Source of the DNA: Fabrea salina
Lineage: Eukaryota; Ciliophora; Heterotrichea; Heterotrichida; Fabreidae
Direction: 5' to 3'
Assembly (NCBI GenBank): GCA_022984795.1
Contig: JALIHJ010000043.1
Coordinates: 62,001-126,000, forward strand
DNA: 64,000 bases
Shown here: piece by piece, positions 1-9,556 of the stretch
Position numbering within the stretch: position 1 is the stretch's first letter
Layout of the letters: each line of letters begins with the position of its first letter
Program-made: the position numbers and the translations under genes
The notes under the pieces: model-generated
Database searches by the model: none
Told to the model about the DNA's origin: nothing
Seen by the model: the letters and a program-made list of their open reading frames with translations, nothing else

Positions 1-6
1 AATAAA

Positions 7-966
7 ATGGACCCAGAAACCGAAGTGGTTCCAAAGTTTACACTACTCAAGAACATCGGGCAAGGAACCCACGCTAAAGTATTCTTAGTTAGAAGTAAAA
101 ACTCAGCATACGCACTCAAAGTTCTGAAGAAAAGCTATAACCCCCAACAACTTAAGATCGTTAACACTGAGCTCAGCATACTTTCCAGCACAAACCACCC
201 CTTTATCATAAAACTGGATTCAGCTTTCCAAACTAACTCGCACTTGTTTTACTTACTCGAGTTCTGTAACGGAGGGGAGCTGTTTCACCACCTTTCGGAG
301 CAGTTTAGGTTTTCTGAGGAAAAAACTAAGTTTTACTCGGCATGTGTAGTGTTGGGTCTTGAGTACCTCCACAAAAACCATATCCTCTATAGAGACCTTA
401 AACCTGAAAACCTTTTGCTTGACAGAAATGGCTACTTGAAACTTGCAGACTTCGGACTGTCAGAAAAGGACTTTTCAAAAGACTGCAAAAGCAGGGCTTT
501 TTGTGGAACCTTCGACTACATGGCACCTGAAGTAGTGACTAGAAAAGGACACGGGTTAGAAGTAGACTGGTGGGCCTTAGGAGCATTAATCTTCGAAATG
601 CTAGTTGGCACCTCGCCTTTCTACAGTGCAAGCAAAACTCAAACTCTAGAAAGGATAGTTTCTGGGAAAGTTGTTCTTCCCAGTTACTTATCTGAAGACG
701 CCTGTGACTTGATTAGCAAACTCTTAGAAAAAGACCCCTTAAAGCGGCTAGGTTGTAAATACGACTCTGAAGAAATCAAAGACCATCCTTGGTTCTCTGA
801 CGTAAACTGGACTAAACTAGAGAACTCACAAGTAGACCCTCCTTTTGTTCCTAGTTTAGAAAGCCACTTTGACACAAAGTACATTGACCAAAGCTTCCTG
901 AACGAGCCTATTGAACAGTCCATACTAGCCGAATCCACCCAGTACAGTGAGTTAGACTATACATAA
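7..966 (+). CDS. AGC-family serine/threonine protein kinase, divergent activation
   Basis: A 319-residue kinase made almost entirely of a kinase domain of the PKA/S6K/AKT group. Visible motifs are the glycine loop (GQGTHA, with Ala in place of the third Gly), the ATP-anchoring Lys38 in YALK, YRDLKPEN with catalytic Asp130, DFG with Asp148, and FCGTFDYMAPE. It should phosphorylate Ser/Thr in the cytosol; the substrate is unknown. Two regulatory sites of the group look absent. The activation-loop residue that PDK1 normally phosphorylates is Ala164 (RAFCGT), and no FxxF[ST][FY] hydrophobic motif is seen in the tail. It may therefore be constitutively active or controlled differently (inference). 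The gene ends in TAA and converges on the helicase gene, 18 bp away. A second, more canonical AGC kinase lies at 57258-58259. Confidence 0.9.
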   Translation: MDPETEVVPKFTLLKNIGQGTHAKVFLVRSKNSAYALKVLKKSYNPQQLKIVNTELSILSSTNHPFIIKLDSAFQTNSHLFYLLEFCNGGELFHHLSEQFRFSEEKTKFYSACVVLGLEYLHKNHILYRDLKPENLLLDRNGYLKLADFGLSEKDFSKDCKSRAFCGTFDYMAPEVVTRKGHGLEVDWWALGALIFEMLVGTSPFYSASKTQTLERIVSGKVVLPSYLSEDACDLISKLLEKDPLKRLGCKYDSEEIKDHPWFSDVNWTKLENSQVDPPFVPSLESHFDTKYIDQSFLNEPIEQSILAESTQYSELDYT

Positions 967-984
967 TTCCAAATAAAGCCTTAC

Positions 985-2508
985 TTAGATTTCTTCTTTA
1001 GTTTCTTCTTCGTGTGACTGCACAATGTTGTCTAGCTCTTCAATGCTTGGAATTTCGTGGACTTCAATTCCATAGTAGTCTTGGATAGTCATGAGGTTCT
1101 GGTACTCCTGGTCTCCTGTAACTAAGTTTATGCACACACCCTGTCTTCCAAATCGCGAACACCTACCGCTTCTGTGCAGGTACAACTCCATGTCTATCTC
1201 GTTGGACCTCATTTTTCTAGGCAAGTCAAAGTTAACTACACAGCTCACTTTGGTGTTGTCGATTCCTCTAGCTAAAAGGTTAGTTGTCACTAACAAAGTG
1301 TATTTGCCCTGTTTGAAGTCGTCCATGGTTGCAGTGCGCTCGTTAATGGTCATGTCTCTTCCCATCAACAAAGCTGCTTTGTGGCCTTCGTGTTTCATCT
1401 TGTCGTTGACTCTGTTTGCGAACTGGCAGGTGTTGATAAAAGCCACGCAGATTCCTGTAGTGATTTTCCTAACGATTTCATGGAAGGTTTCAATCTTCTT
1501 TTCTTGTTCGCACCTTAAGTAGTAGTGAGTTATTGTATCCAGCATAAGTTCTTCCTTTTTAATAGTGATTTCGTTTAGAGAATTAACCACTCTAAGGATG
1601 TCATCGCGGACAGCGTCAGTAAAAGTTGCCGAGAACAAAAGGAACTGCAAGTTTTGAGGAAAGTCTTTTTGGGCGTGCATGCTCATTTTGTTGTAGTTGT
1701 CTGAATTTTGAGCTGAGTTAAGTAAGTGGTCGGCTTCGTCGAACACAAGCACTTTCAAGTTGGAGATGTCTATTTGTTTGCTCCTCAGAGCCCTCAAAAA
1801 GGTTCCCTCCACAGTAACTACTACTTGGCCGTTTTCAGCTGAGGACTCTTTTTTAGAGATCATGCCTACGGAGATTCCTAACTTGTCTGCAAACTTTTTG
1901 TACTCTTCAAAGTTCTGTTTAGCAAGTTCTAAAGTGTGGTTTAGGCAAATCACTTGGGTGGAGGGGTCTGATCTGTCAATGCGGCAAAGAGACCCCAAAA
2001 CAAAAGTTGCGGTCTTTCCAGAACCATTAGGTGCCTGGGCCATTAAGCTTTCGTAGGGTTCTGAAAGAATTATTTCAATTCCCAAGTTTTGGATTTTCGA
2101 GGGGTATGTGTACTCAGCTGCTTCTACCGCTGCAACTACGTCTGGAGGAAGCAGTTCTTCCCAGTTCCTGTCTGCTCTGAAGTGCGAGTCTGCTGAAAGA
2201 GTCTCAGGGTCAATTTGCACGTCTTCGTCTCTGTACACTACCTCGGAAAAGTGCTGGTTTTGCACAAACCGCCTTTTAAGTACCTTTGCTCGTTCGCCCA
2301 AACGGCCTCTAGGTTGGCCTCTAGGTTGGCCGCGAGTTCCTCTTTGGGGTCTTCTAGGTTGCCTTCCTCTTCCTCTTGTGCCTCTTCGGGGCGCTCGGTC
2401 TCTAAACTGAGTTTGAGTCCAGTCTTGTTGGAACCTAGCTTCTTTAGACTCCTCTTCAAACCTCACAGGTTCCCCTCCAGGTGTGCTTCCCCAAGGATCT
2501 TCAGCCAT
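985..2508 (-). CDS. DEAD-box RNA helicase, DDX19/Dbp5 type
   Basis: A 507-residue DEAD-box ATPase. It has the Walker A motif AQAPNGSGKT, DEAD near residues 256-259, SAT (LFSATF) and a C-terminal HRSGRCSRFG motif VI. The wording of the core (short N-terminal wedge, the PNGSGKT Walker box, GICVAFINT) fits DDX19/Dbp5. That family remodels mRNPs at the cytoplasmic face of the nuclear pore during mRNA export and also acts in translation termination. An unusual Arg/Gly/Gln-rich stretch (about residues 36-75, repeated RGQPRG-like units) precedes the core; it could bind RNA and is not typical of animal or yeast Dbp5. The start is the ATG preceded by TATAA. Spacing is 33 bp to the ABC transporter stop. 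Confidence 0.9.
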   Translation of the reverse strand: MAEDPWGSTPGGEPVRFEEESKEARFQQDWTQTQFRDRAPRRGTRGRGRQPRRPQRGTRGQPRGQPRGRLGERAKVLKRRFVQNQHFSEVVYRDEDVQIDPETLSADSHFRADRNWEELLPPDVVAAVEAAEYTYPSKIQNLGIEIILSEPYESLMAQAPNGSGKTATFVLGSLCRIDRSDPSTQVICLNHTLELAKQNFEEYKKFADKLGISVGMISKKESSAENGQVVVTVEGTFLRALRSKQIDISNLKVLVFDEADHLLNSAQNSDNYNKMSMHAQKDFPQNLQFLLFSATFTDAVRDDILRVVNSLNEITIKKEELMLDTITHYYLRCEQEKKIETFHEIVRKITTGICVAFINTCQFANRVNDKMKHEGHKAALLMGRDMTINERTATMDDFKQGKYTLLVTTNLLARGIDNTKVSCVVNFDLPRKMRSNEIDMELYLHRSGRCSRFGRQGVCINLVTGDQEYQNLMTIQDYYGIEVHEIPSIEELDNIVQSHEEETKEEI

Positions 2509-2541
2509 TTATACTTGTCTATACATAACTCTTAAGTCGTT

Positions 2542-5500
2542 TTAATTAGTATTAGGGGCAGCTAGAAGCCTCTCAAACAGGTAATTTGACTCGTTTGCAC
2601 CTGAGTGTTTTATTATATTGTGAAACAGCGACGAAGAGTCTTCAGCTAGTTTGCTAGGAGTGTCTAGTTCCTTGCAACTTCCTTTTTCCATCACAAGAAT
2701 CAAGTCACTGTCCACTACTGACCTTACACGGTGAGCTATTACTAAAATAGTTGCGTTGGCGAACTTTTCTTTAAGCTTGTTTTGAATGAACTTATCAGTT
2801 TCTAAGTCAAGGTTTGCAGTGGCTTCGTCCATTATAACGATCTTGTTGTTTCTTAGAACAGCGCGTGCTAAACAAAGCAGTTGCTTCTGTCCAGCTGAAA
2901 GGTTCAAACTTGAGTCTTTCAAATCTTTGTTGAGTTCTTCAACAAGGAACTCCAGTCTCAAGTCTCTAAGAACGTTTTGGATCTCTCCTTCAGAGTACTC
3001 TTGCAAAGGGTCTAAGTTGTCTCTAACTGAAGCTTTAAACAAAAAAGCCTCTTGAGGAATCACTGATATTTGTCTTCTGAGTTGGCGCAGTCCAGCTTGT
3101 CTGTAGTCTTGGTTGTCTATGAACACTGACCCCTCACAAGGCTCGCATAACCTTAACAGAACTTGAAGCAAAGAAGACTTTCCAGCCCCTGTTCTGCCAA
3201 CTACTCCTACTTTAACTCCAGGAGGAACCAAGAAACTCAGCTCCTTCAAAGCCAAACTTAAGCCTTTTTTGTACCTCATATTCACGTTTACGAACTCTAT
3301 CTTGCCTTGGTCTACTTGGAAAGGGCTGGAGGTTTCAAATGGGCCTTCAGAAGGCAGTTTTGAGTACTCTATGAGTCGTTGCGGAGAAGCCATGTAGTTA
3401 TCAGTTTCAACTAAAGCTTTGGCCCATATTGAAGCTATTCCCATTGCTGATACTGTTAAACTTATGCTCACTCCTGCCATCTCAGCACTTATCATTCCTT
3501 TCAAAGCTACCAAAAACACCACGTTGGCTATTATAACTAGTGAAGCAAACAGTTCAGCGTAGAGTTGAATAGGCCTGAGCATGGTTTGGTACATGAAGTA
3601 AGCTCTGTAGTTGCAAGCAGCGGCGTTTTGGATCTTGTCTCTGAAAAAAGACTGAAGCCCAAGGCACCTGATGCTGACTAAGCCTTCTAGAGTAGCAATT
3701 AAGTGCGTAAGCAAAGGTCCTTTAGAAACTAGTTCTATTCTTCTGAATTCTTTCGAAAGACTAAAAAACCACTTGATTACTATATAAGTCAAAACTCCCC
3801 AAACCAAGCACACTGCAAGGTTTGCTGGAAATATAATGACTATAGTAATTAAGTTGCCCAGCATTATAGTTGAAGTATTGACTGAGTTCAAGTAGGAAAT
3901 CGCTAGGGTTTCGTCAAGAATCGAAGTGTCTTTAGTGAACCTGTTCACTACTCTTCCAGAAGGATTTGAGTCAAAAAAGCTAGTTTTAGTTTCTGCAGTC
4001 TTTTGAATAGCTTCGTTGTGTAGGTTCTTGTTGCAGGTCAAAACTCCGTTGTACACAGAAGCTAGTCTCAAACAGCACAGAACATAAAGAGTTCCCAGAA
4101 TGATTCCTGATATTTCCAAAAACGAATAGCTGTCTTGGTCACTTGAGTCCACCCACTCGCCTGACCACAAGCAAACTCCACTCAGCACTGCTTGTGAAAG
4201 CAAAACAACCAAACCCACTACTAAAATTATCACCCAGGAGTAAAACCCGTACTTCAGGTACTTGCTGTAGACTCCAAAAGGAATTGCTCCACTAGCTTTT
4301 TCTTCTTCTTCCACTTCAGAAGTGTCCTCTGAAACGTGCTGCACTGCTTGTGACTCTTTGTGAGAACTAGAGTGCGAAGATAGCAATTCGCCTAAGTACT
4401 CCTGGAGGTCTTCCCTTTCTTTCAGTTCTTTGTAAGTCCCAAAAAACATCTGCTTGCCTTCTATAAGCACCAAAACTTTATCTACCTCGTTTAAAAACCT
4501 TAGTTGGTGAGTCACTAGCACTACTGTCTTGTTTAGTTTTTTGATGCTTTTGAATATGTGCTCAGATACTTCTGGGTCCACAGCACTAAGTGGGTCGTCT
4601 AGAAGCAGAATCCTTTTGTCGGCGTAAATAGCTCTGGCTAAGCTTACTCTGGCTTTTTGTCCGCCACTTAACGTAGCGCCTCTATCCCCTACAATGGTTT
4701 CGTCTTTGTTTTCAAAAGCTTGAACGTCCTTGTCTAGAGCACAGAAGCCTAAAACTTTAGAGTAGAAATCCCAGTCTAAAGGCTTTCCCATCAAAATGTT
4801 TTCCTTTATAGTCCCTGAAACCAACCAAGGCTTCTCAGGGCATACTGAAACCGAGTCACTAACTTCTAAAGTTCCTTCTTGCACAGGAATTCGCTTAAAA
4901 TAGCACTCAGCAAAGTTGACTTTCCACAGCCTACTGGGCCTACTACTCCAATTAGCTGTGAGTCCTTTGTTGAGAAGTTGATGTCTTTCAGCACACAAGG
5001 AGTTTCCTCTCTCAAAGAGTCAGTTTCAGAAGCTTGAGCAGAGCCCCAGGAAAAACTGGCTTGGGTAAGTTTCAAGTCCGAACTGGAGAGTCTTTCTGTT
5101 TGGGGAACTCTAGGAGAAAGCAGCACTTCAGTTATTCTTTTACAAGCTGCACCCAGCATAAAGACTGACCTAATGCCTGACTCACAAAGAAATATAACAA
5201 ACAAGTGCACCAAAGCCAGTATAGAAATAGTAGCAAAGGTAGCTCCGGACTCCAGTTCGTTGCCTAACAAAAAAACATGAGTCCCTAAAGTAGTGAATAT
5301 AATCAAGCCTATGCCTCCTAGGTACATTAACTCCATACTCACTGTTACGTTGGCGTTCTTTCTAAGTCCGCTTACTTCTTTCCTGCGTTCTTCAAAGATC
5401 TTCTCTAGGTAAGGTCTTTCCCATCCAAGCATTTTGACTGTTTTTATTCCCTCAATCAAGTTCGTGATCAATTTGATTCGGGCGTCGCTAAACTTAGTGA

Positions 5501-6251
5501 AGCCAATTCTAGTTTTCATTTCAAACTTATTGAGGAAGAAAATCAAAGGCAAGTGAAGCACAGAAACTGCAATTCCAAGCACACCTGCAACCCCAAAAAT
5601 CAAGTAAACTTCAATGGACCCCGCTATTACCAGAATAGGAACTCCCCATATAAAAGCAGAGTCCACTAAAAGGTCAAGCAACTCCATGTCTGAACAAGCA
5701 GTGTTCAGCACCTTCCCACATACGTCTCCTTGGTTCAGTGAGTAAGTGCAAAAACTCAGCGATTCCTCAAATATTAGCAGCACAATAAGGTTTTTAGCTT
5801 TGTTGACCAGCAACAGCACGTGGAATAAACTGTAATTAGAAAACAGTATAGCTACTACAGCGCCTATTGCAAAAGAAAAGCAGTAAGCAATTGCTGAATA
5901 TAATGTGGAGTTATCATCTTTAAGGAAGTCTATAATAAGCATTATCATAGTGGCCTGGAACAGCAAAAGGCACACTGAAATTACTTCAGGAATCACTAGC
6001 TTAGTGTACTCCCAGCCAAAAGTCTTTAAAACAGCCTTGAGGAACTTGGGGTTCTCGGAACTCCTTTGTTTAGCCCACTCTGACTTTAGCTTCGAAAAGC
6101 TGAGTTCGTACCCAGACCTTTTGGGAATAGGAGGTAAGTTTTGGAGTCCAGGTTCTTCTTGGCGGTAAGCACTTGCATACTGAAAAGCCCACTTCATAAC
6201 AAGGTCTCCAACAAAAGAAGACTTATCGTAAAACTCCCTTTTCTTTTCCAT
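2542..6251 (-). CDS. ABCC-family ABC transporter (MRP type), interrupted by a one-base frameshift
   Basis: Two overlapping frames together make one full ABCC exporter of about 1,235 residues. The upstream frame (6251 down to about 4890) carries an L0-like N-terminus, the first membrane domain and Walker A GPVGCGKST. The downstream frame (about 4890 down to 2542) supplies the rest of nucleotide-binding domain 1 (LSGGQKARVSLARA, LLDDPLSAVD), the second membrane domain and domain 2 (GRTGAGKSS, LSAGQKQLL, IMDEATANLD). The switch lies just after Walker A, near 4887-4895, where SAILSE should run into IPVQEGTLEV. The two frames differ as if one base were absent. I find no GT...AG intron of 14 or 17 nt that would restore the frame, so this is an assembly error or a real frameshift. 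Family members export glutathione conjugates or organic anions. Confidence 0.85.
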
Positions 6252-6363
6252 TTATGCGTTTTTTAATGCATGTTATAAGATCATTAATTTGTACGGTATC
6301 AACACTCTAAAAACTGTAAACAAAACTTTAATTACTTCACTCTAACTAACCTTAACTAATTCA

Positions 6364-8367
6364 TTATCTTAGACCAAAACCTGATGCGTTTTCAATAGCC
6401 AAAACAATCATTTTGCTCATCTTCTCTTCACCTTGATACTCAGGCAAAAGGAGGTGGTTGAAACAAGTATGTGCAGTCATCAAGCGGTTTGAGTCAGGTC
6501 CGTTCCTCATGATCACAAACTTCATAGACCCCAGTCCGTCTACAGGTGCCCTGTCTGACCCAGTGCAAAAACTCAGAAATTTCCTTTTCTGGTTTTCGTC
6601 TAAAGAATGCACAACCTTCCAAAAGTTCCTTACGGTGGGGTGGTCTTTGGTGTAGCCTTCTTCGTAAATAGTGACTCTTTCTAGTTCGTGGAAGTCTAGC
6701 ACAGGATTTCCACATACAAGCAACTCTAGTTCCTCTGGTTTAAACATCTTGATGACCTCTCCTCCGTAGATCCGGAAAAACCCCCTTTTGAAAGCTTCAA
6801 ACTGCTCTTTGATTCCTTTTTCAAGCCACCAGTTCACGTAGAGGTCCACGTACTCTTGCTTGGTTTCGTTAGTCACTGGAATTTGAGCTCCTCCTGGTTT
6901 AAGTTCGTGGACTTGAACTCCTCCAAAAGCTTCAGTCTGTACAACGAAGTTCATGCACAGGTCTTCTACGTTTCCTTCGTAAGCTAAAAGCTTATCGAAG
7001 CCGTGGACTAAATCAGGGTCAAACTCGCGCAAGTCTTCAGTATTAGTTTGAAACTGCAAAAGTTTCTTGTAAGCTGCCATAGGCAAGTGGACGTCTAGAA
7101 TCACGCTGTTGTAAATAGCCATGCCTAGAACTGTTCCAATCAACTCAAAGTTAATGTTGGGTTCAAAGGTGTCAGGGTTGAACCAGTAGAGTCTTTGGTC
7201 TTCAAAGTACTTGAACATGCTAAAACTAGGGTCAAATATTTCTTTTACAATGAGCTGAAAGAACTCTTTTTGGAGTCCTCCTTCGTCCACTCCTTCTTCT
7301 CCCACAAAATGCACACGCAAGGGCTTCTTCAAGTTGAGTTCTCCACTTACTAGCTGAGAAAGGGTGTCTTCTATTAAGTTTTCACGTCTTACTTCTAAAC
7401 GCATGTAAGGGTCTAGAAACATCATTCCTCTGTGAAGTTCCCTCGTCATTTGGGTCTTGCTTTCGAAGCCCAAAAAGGTAGACTTGGCGTTTGTGTCGAA
7501 GATCCAAGGGTACTTTGCAAAGCAGAACTTGTTTTTCTGCACCCAGCTTTTGTAGTCCCTTTTGAGGTCATAGTCTTTGTTGACTGCATCGTTGTAGAAC
7601 TGTTTGAAGTCGATTCTGTGGGTTTTTTCATTGGAGTCGTACAGGCACTTAAGCACTTCTAGCAAGTACTGCACTTCAGTCATGTCTTTGTTGTTGAACT
7701 GACCTAGTACTTTGACTGCTATGAACTGCTGGATGTTGTTGAAGATCCTTAGGAACTCCTCTGTTTCTAGAACTTCTAAGTAGTTAGTGAACACTGGCAA
7801 GTTCTTAGACTTCACAAGCATCTCGCCTGTTTTGGCCAGCCCTATGTACCTGTCGAAGTCCTCAAAGAGACTGCACCCCAGAAGCAAGATGCCTAGTCTA
7901 GGCATGTACAACTTTAAGTAATCAGTTAGTTCGTAGTTCTCGAAAAAGCTGTCAATTTGAGCAGGGTCGAGTTGTTCGTTTTCAACTAAGTCCAGAGTTC
8001 CCTGAACAGCGTTTCTAAAGCCTAAAAAGTCTACAGAAGGGTCACTGTTAGTAATCTTTTCGAGGACAAAACTCTGAGCCAGCACTAAGGGGTCCACAAA
8101 CAACTGTTGAGGGTCAAAGCTTTCCCCTGAGTAAGTGCGTTTTGGAGGGTCGCAGTAAAAGAAATCAGGGTGCTGGGCAATGTCTCCGTGACGGGCTTTT
8201 TTGCAAAGTGCAAGTAGTTCAGCTGCTGCTTTGTTTCTACTAGGAAGGATTTCTAGAGACTTAGCGCAGTAAGGGTTTAAGCACTCTTGGCGTCCACATC
8301 CCTCTGTATACTGAGAAAATGCTTTTTTGAAGTTTTCAGAAATAATTTCTTCGAGTTCTTGAGACAT
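6364..8367 (-). CDS. HECT E3 ubiquitin ligase, UBE3A/E6AP type with AZUL zinc finger
   Basis: A 667-residue HECT ligase. The N-terminus (FKKAFSQYTEGCGRQEC ... NPYCAKS ... CKKARHGDIAQHP) matches the AZUL zinc-binding domain that is diagnostic of UBE3A/E6AP; in animals it binds the proteasome subunit Rpn10. The C-terminal HECT domain begins near residue 330 (LRVHFVGEEGVDEGGLQKEFF) and ends with the catalytic Cys635 in HTCFNHLLLPEY and a GFGLR tail. The protein is shorter than human UBE3A because the linker is compact. It accepts ubiquitin from E2 on Cys635 and passes it to substrates. Upstream is the 340-bp region with the U4 gene. A second, giant HECT gene lies at 45389-57238. Confidence 0.93.
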   Translation of the reverse strand: MSQELEEIISENFKKAFSQYTEGCGRQECLNPYCAKSLEILPSRNKAAAELLALCKKARHGDIAQHPDFFYCDPPKRTYSGESFDPQQLFVDPLVLAQSFVLEKITNSDPSVDFLGFRNAVQGTLDLVENEQLDPAQIDSFFENYELTDYLKLYMPRLGILLLGCSLFEDFDRYIGLAKTGEMLVKSKNLPVFTNYLEVLETEEFLRIFNNIQQFIAVKVLGQFNNKDMTEVQYLLEVLKCLYDSNEKTHRIDFKQFYNDAVNKDYDLKRDYKSWVQKNKFCFAKYPWIFDTNAKSTFLGFESKTQMTRELHRGMMFLDPYMRLEVRRENLIEDTLSQLVSGELNLKKPLRVHFVGEEGVDEGGLQKEFFQLIVKEIFDPSFSMFKYFEDQRLYWFNPDTFEPNINFELIGTVLGMAIYNSVILDVHLPMAAYKKLLQFQTNTEDLREFDPDLVHGFDKLLAYEGNVEDLCMNFVVQTEAFGGVQVHELKPGGAQIPVTNETKQEYVDLYVNWWLEKGIKEQFEAFKRGFFRIYGGEVIKMFKPEELELLVCGNPVLDFHELERVTIYEEGYTKDHPTVRNFWKVVHSLDENQKRKFLSFCTGSDRAPVDGLGSMKFVIMRNGPDSNRLMTAHTCFNHLLLPEYQGEEKMSKMIVLAIENASGFGLR

Positions 8368-8461
8368 ATTATTATCCTAAACAACTCGGTTAACTACAGT
8401 AAGTATCCCTTAAATAAAAGTCCATGTTTAGCTTTTAAATCAGAACCAAAAAAGAATAAGC

Positions 8462-8583
8462 ATCTTTGTGCTAGGGGCAAAATCGCAGCAAGTGAAGCAC
8501 TGCTGATGCGCGAGTTTTGCTAATTGAGAACTATTCCAACCCCGAGGCTCACAGCCCAATTTATGGCAGGTCGCAAGACCTTT
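8462..8583 (+). ncRNA. U4 spliceosomal snRNA
   Basis: The sequence follows U4 from end to end. The 5' end AUCUUUGUGCUAGGGGCA is the U6-pairing stem II region, close to plant U4. A 5' stem-loop follows (CGCAGCA 8484-8490 with UGCUGAUGCG 8501-8510, including a CUGAUG kink-turn-like side). GCGCGAG then UUUUGCUAAUUGAGAACU is the stem I and single-stranded region conserved in U4. Next come a short GGCU/AGCC hairpin (8546-8556), the Sm site AAUUUAUGG (8558-8566) and a 3' hairpin GGUC-GCAA-GACC (8569-8580) followed by TTTT. The length of about 122 nt is short for U4. The end points are estimates. It has no reading frame and lies between the UBE3A-like gene and an unknown gene. It forms the U4/U6 di-snRNP. 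Confidence 0.9.
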
Positions 8584-8706
8584 TCTAACTCAGCTTAAAA
8601 GAGGCTAGGCTCCATTGCTCTTAGTGGAGTAAGTGGTACCTATCTCTCTTACATTCTCATAACTAACTAAAAGTGCCTAATTTTCCTATATTATTCAGCA
8701 GCAAAA
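8584..8706. other. Non-coding spacer after U4
   Basis: About 120 bp between the U4 3' end and the next start codon. It begins with a T run (8581-8584) that could end U4 transcription. It also holds a small inverted repeat CTCCA...TGGAG (about 8611-8630). I see no further gene. Confidence 0.4.
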
Positions 8707-9531
8707 ATGAAGATGAATCACCTAGATATAATGGAACTGTCGAATCTACTCCAAAATACAGAAGCTTCAAGGAAAGCCGGCCGCAAAGCCAACAAGGACA
8801 CCCTACTTCGGAGTCTGTTCTTCTCAACAAAGCGCAAAAAAATGCCTCCGAAAAAAGAATACCTCCGTTGCAAACTAATCCGTGGCCACAAGAGAGCAAA
8901 CCGCCAAATCGAAAAATCTATCAAGCCTACCAAAACCCTCCACAAATTCAACCCAGAAAACCCCAAAGCACAAAGTTACTGGAAGAAACTTACAGAAATT
9001 TACTTCCAAAATTATGAAACATTAGGCAACACCAGTTTGACTATCAGCGGACCTCGAACTGACGGCAAGCACAAGCGCCAATACGAAAGTTCCTACATGC
9101 ACAATAGCTTCAACGAAAAGTTCTGTCAGCAGTATTTTAAAGAGGTTCCAGTTAGGAAAAGTTTCTACTACTATGTAAAACTGGTCTTTAGCGAGTTCAA
9201 CCCAGAAACTCTTTGTGAAAAGTTCGAATTCAGGTGTTGTGCAGGAGAGCACTTCGAAGAATGCTACCAAAAATGGAAGGGCATGAAACTATACATACTC
9301 AACGACATGATCCGGGATTTGGGCTGGGAGCCCTGGAGTCCTAAGTTAGAAACAAACTTGTTAGAAACTCCTGTTTCAAAGGTAGAGTGCTGTTTCGAAT
9401 GCAGGGACACTGACTGCACAGAAGATTTAGGAATCGACGGGGGGTTTGAGCCGAGCTGGACCAAAAGACTTAAGCACTCTAGAAGCTGCTCTGCTTTTAA
9501 AGTCCACCCTGCGTATTTAGTAAATAATTAG
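8707..9531 (+). CDS. Uncharacterised protein, Lys-rich N-terminal half, Cys-containing C-terminal half
   Basis: A 274-residue protein I do not recognise. The first 100 residues are very basic (TKRKKMPPKKEY, RGHKRANRQIEK), which suggests nucleic-acid or nucleolar binding. The second half is rich in aromatic residues and cysteines (FRCCAGEHFEECYQKW, VECCFECRDTDC), which could be a zinc or disulfide fold. There is no signal peptide or membrane segment. The start is the first ATG of the only frame that stays open to the TAG stop at 9529-9531. An overlapping frame from about 8667 looks protein-like but has no ATG. The gene converges with calcineurin A at a distance of 25 bp. Confidence 0.75.
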   Translation: MKMNHLDIMELSNLLQNTEASRKAGRKANKDTLLRSLFFSTKRKKMPPKKEYLRCKLIRGHKRANRQIEKSIKPTKTLHKFNPENPKAQSYWKKLTEIYFQNYETLGNTSLTISGPRTDGKHKRQYESSYMHNSFNEKFCQQYFKEVPVRKSFYYYVKLVFSEFNPETLCEKFEFRCCAGEHFEECYQKWKGMKLYILNDMIRDLGWEPWSPKLETNLLETPVSKVECCFECRDTDCTEDLGIDGGFEPSWTKRLKHSRSCSAFKVHPAYLVNN

Positions 9532-9556
9532 CTTTATGTCAGCATTTTTAAGTACT

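Noticed and set aside
4866-4998. A short intron explaining the ABCC frame change
   Set aside because: GT...AG distances available are 13, 15 and 27 nt, none of which gives the required shift without losing the Walker A motif.
8667-9017. A protein-like frame (PNFPILFSSKNEDESP...) overlapping the unknown gene at 8707
   Set aside because: It lacks an ATG, ends early, and the other frame continues with ATG to TAG over 274 codons.
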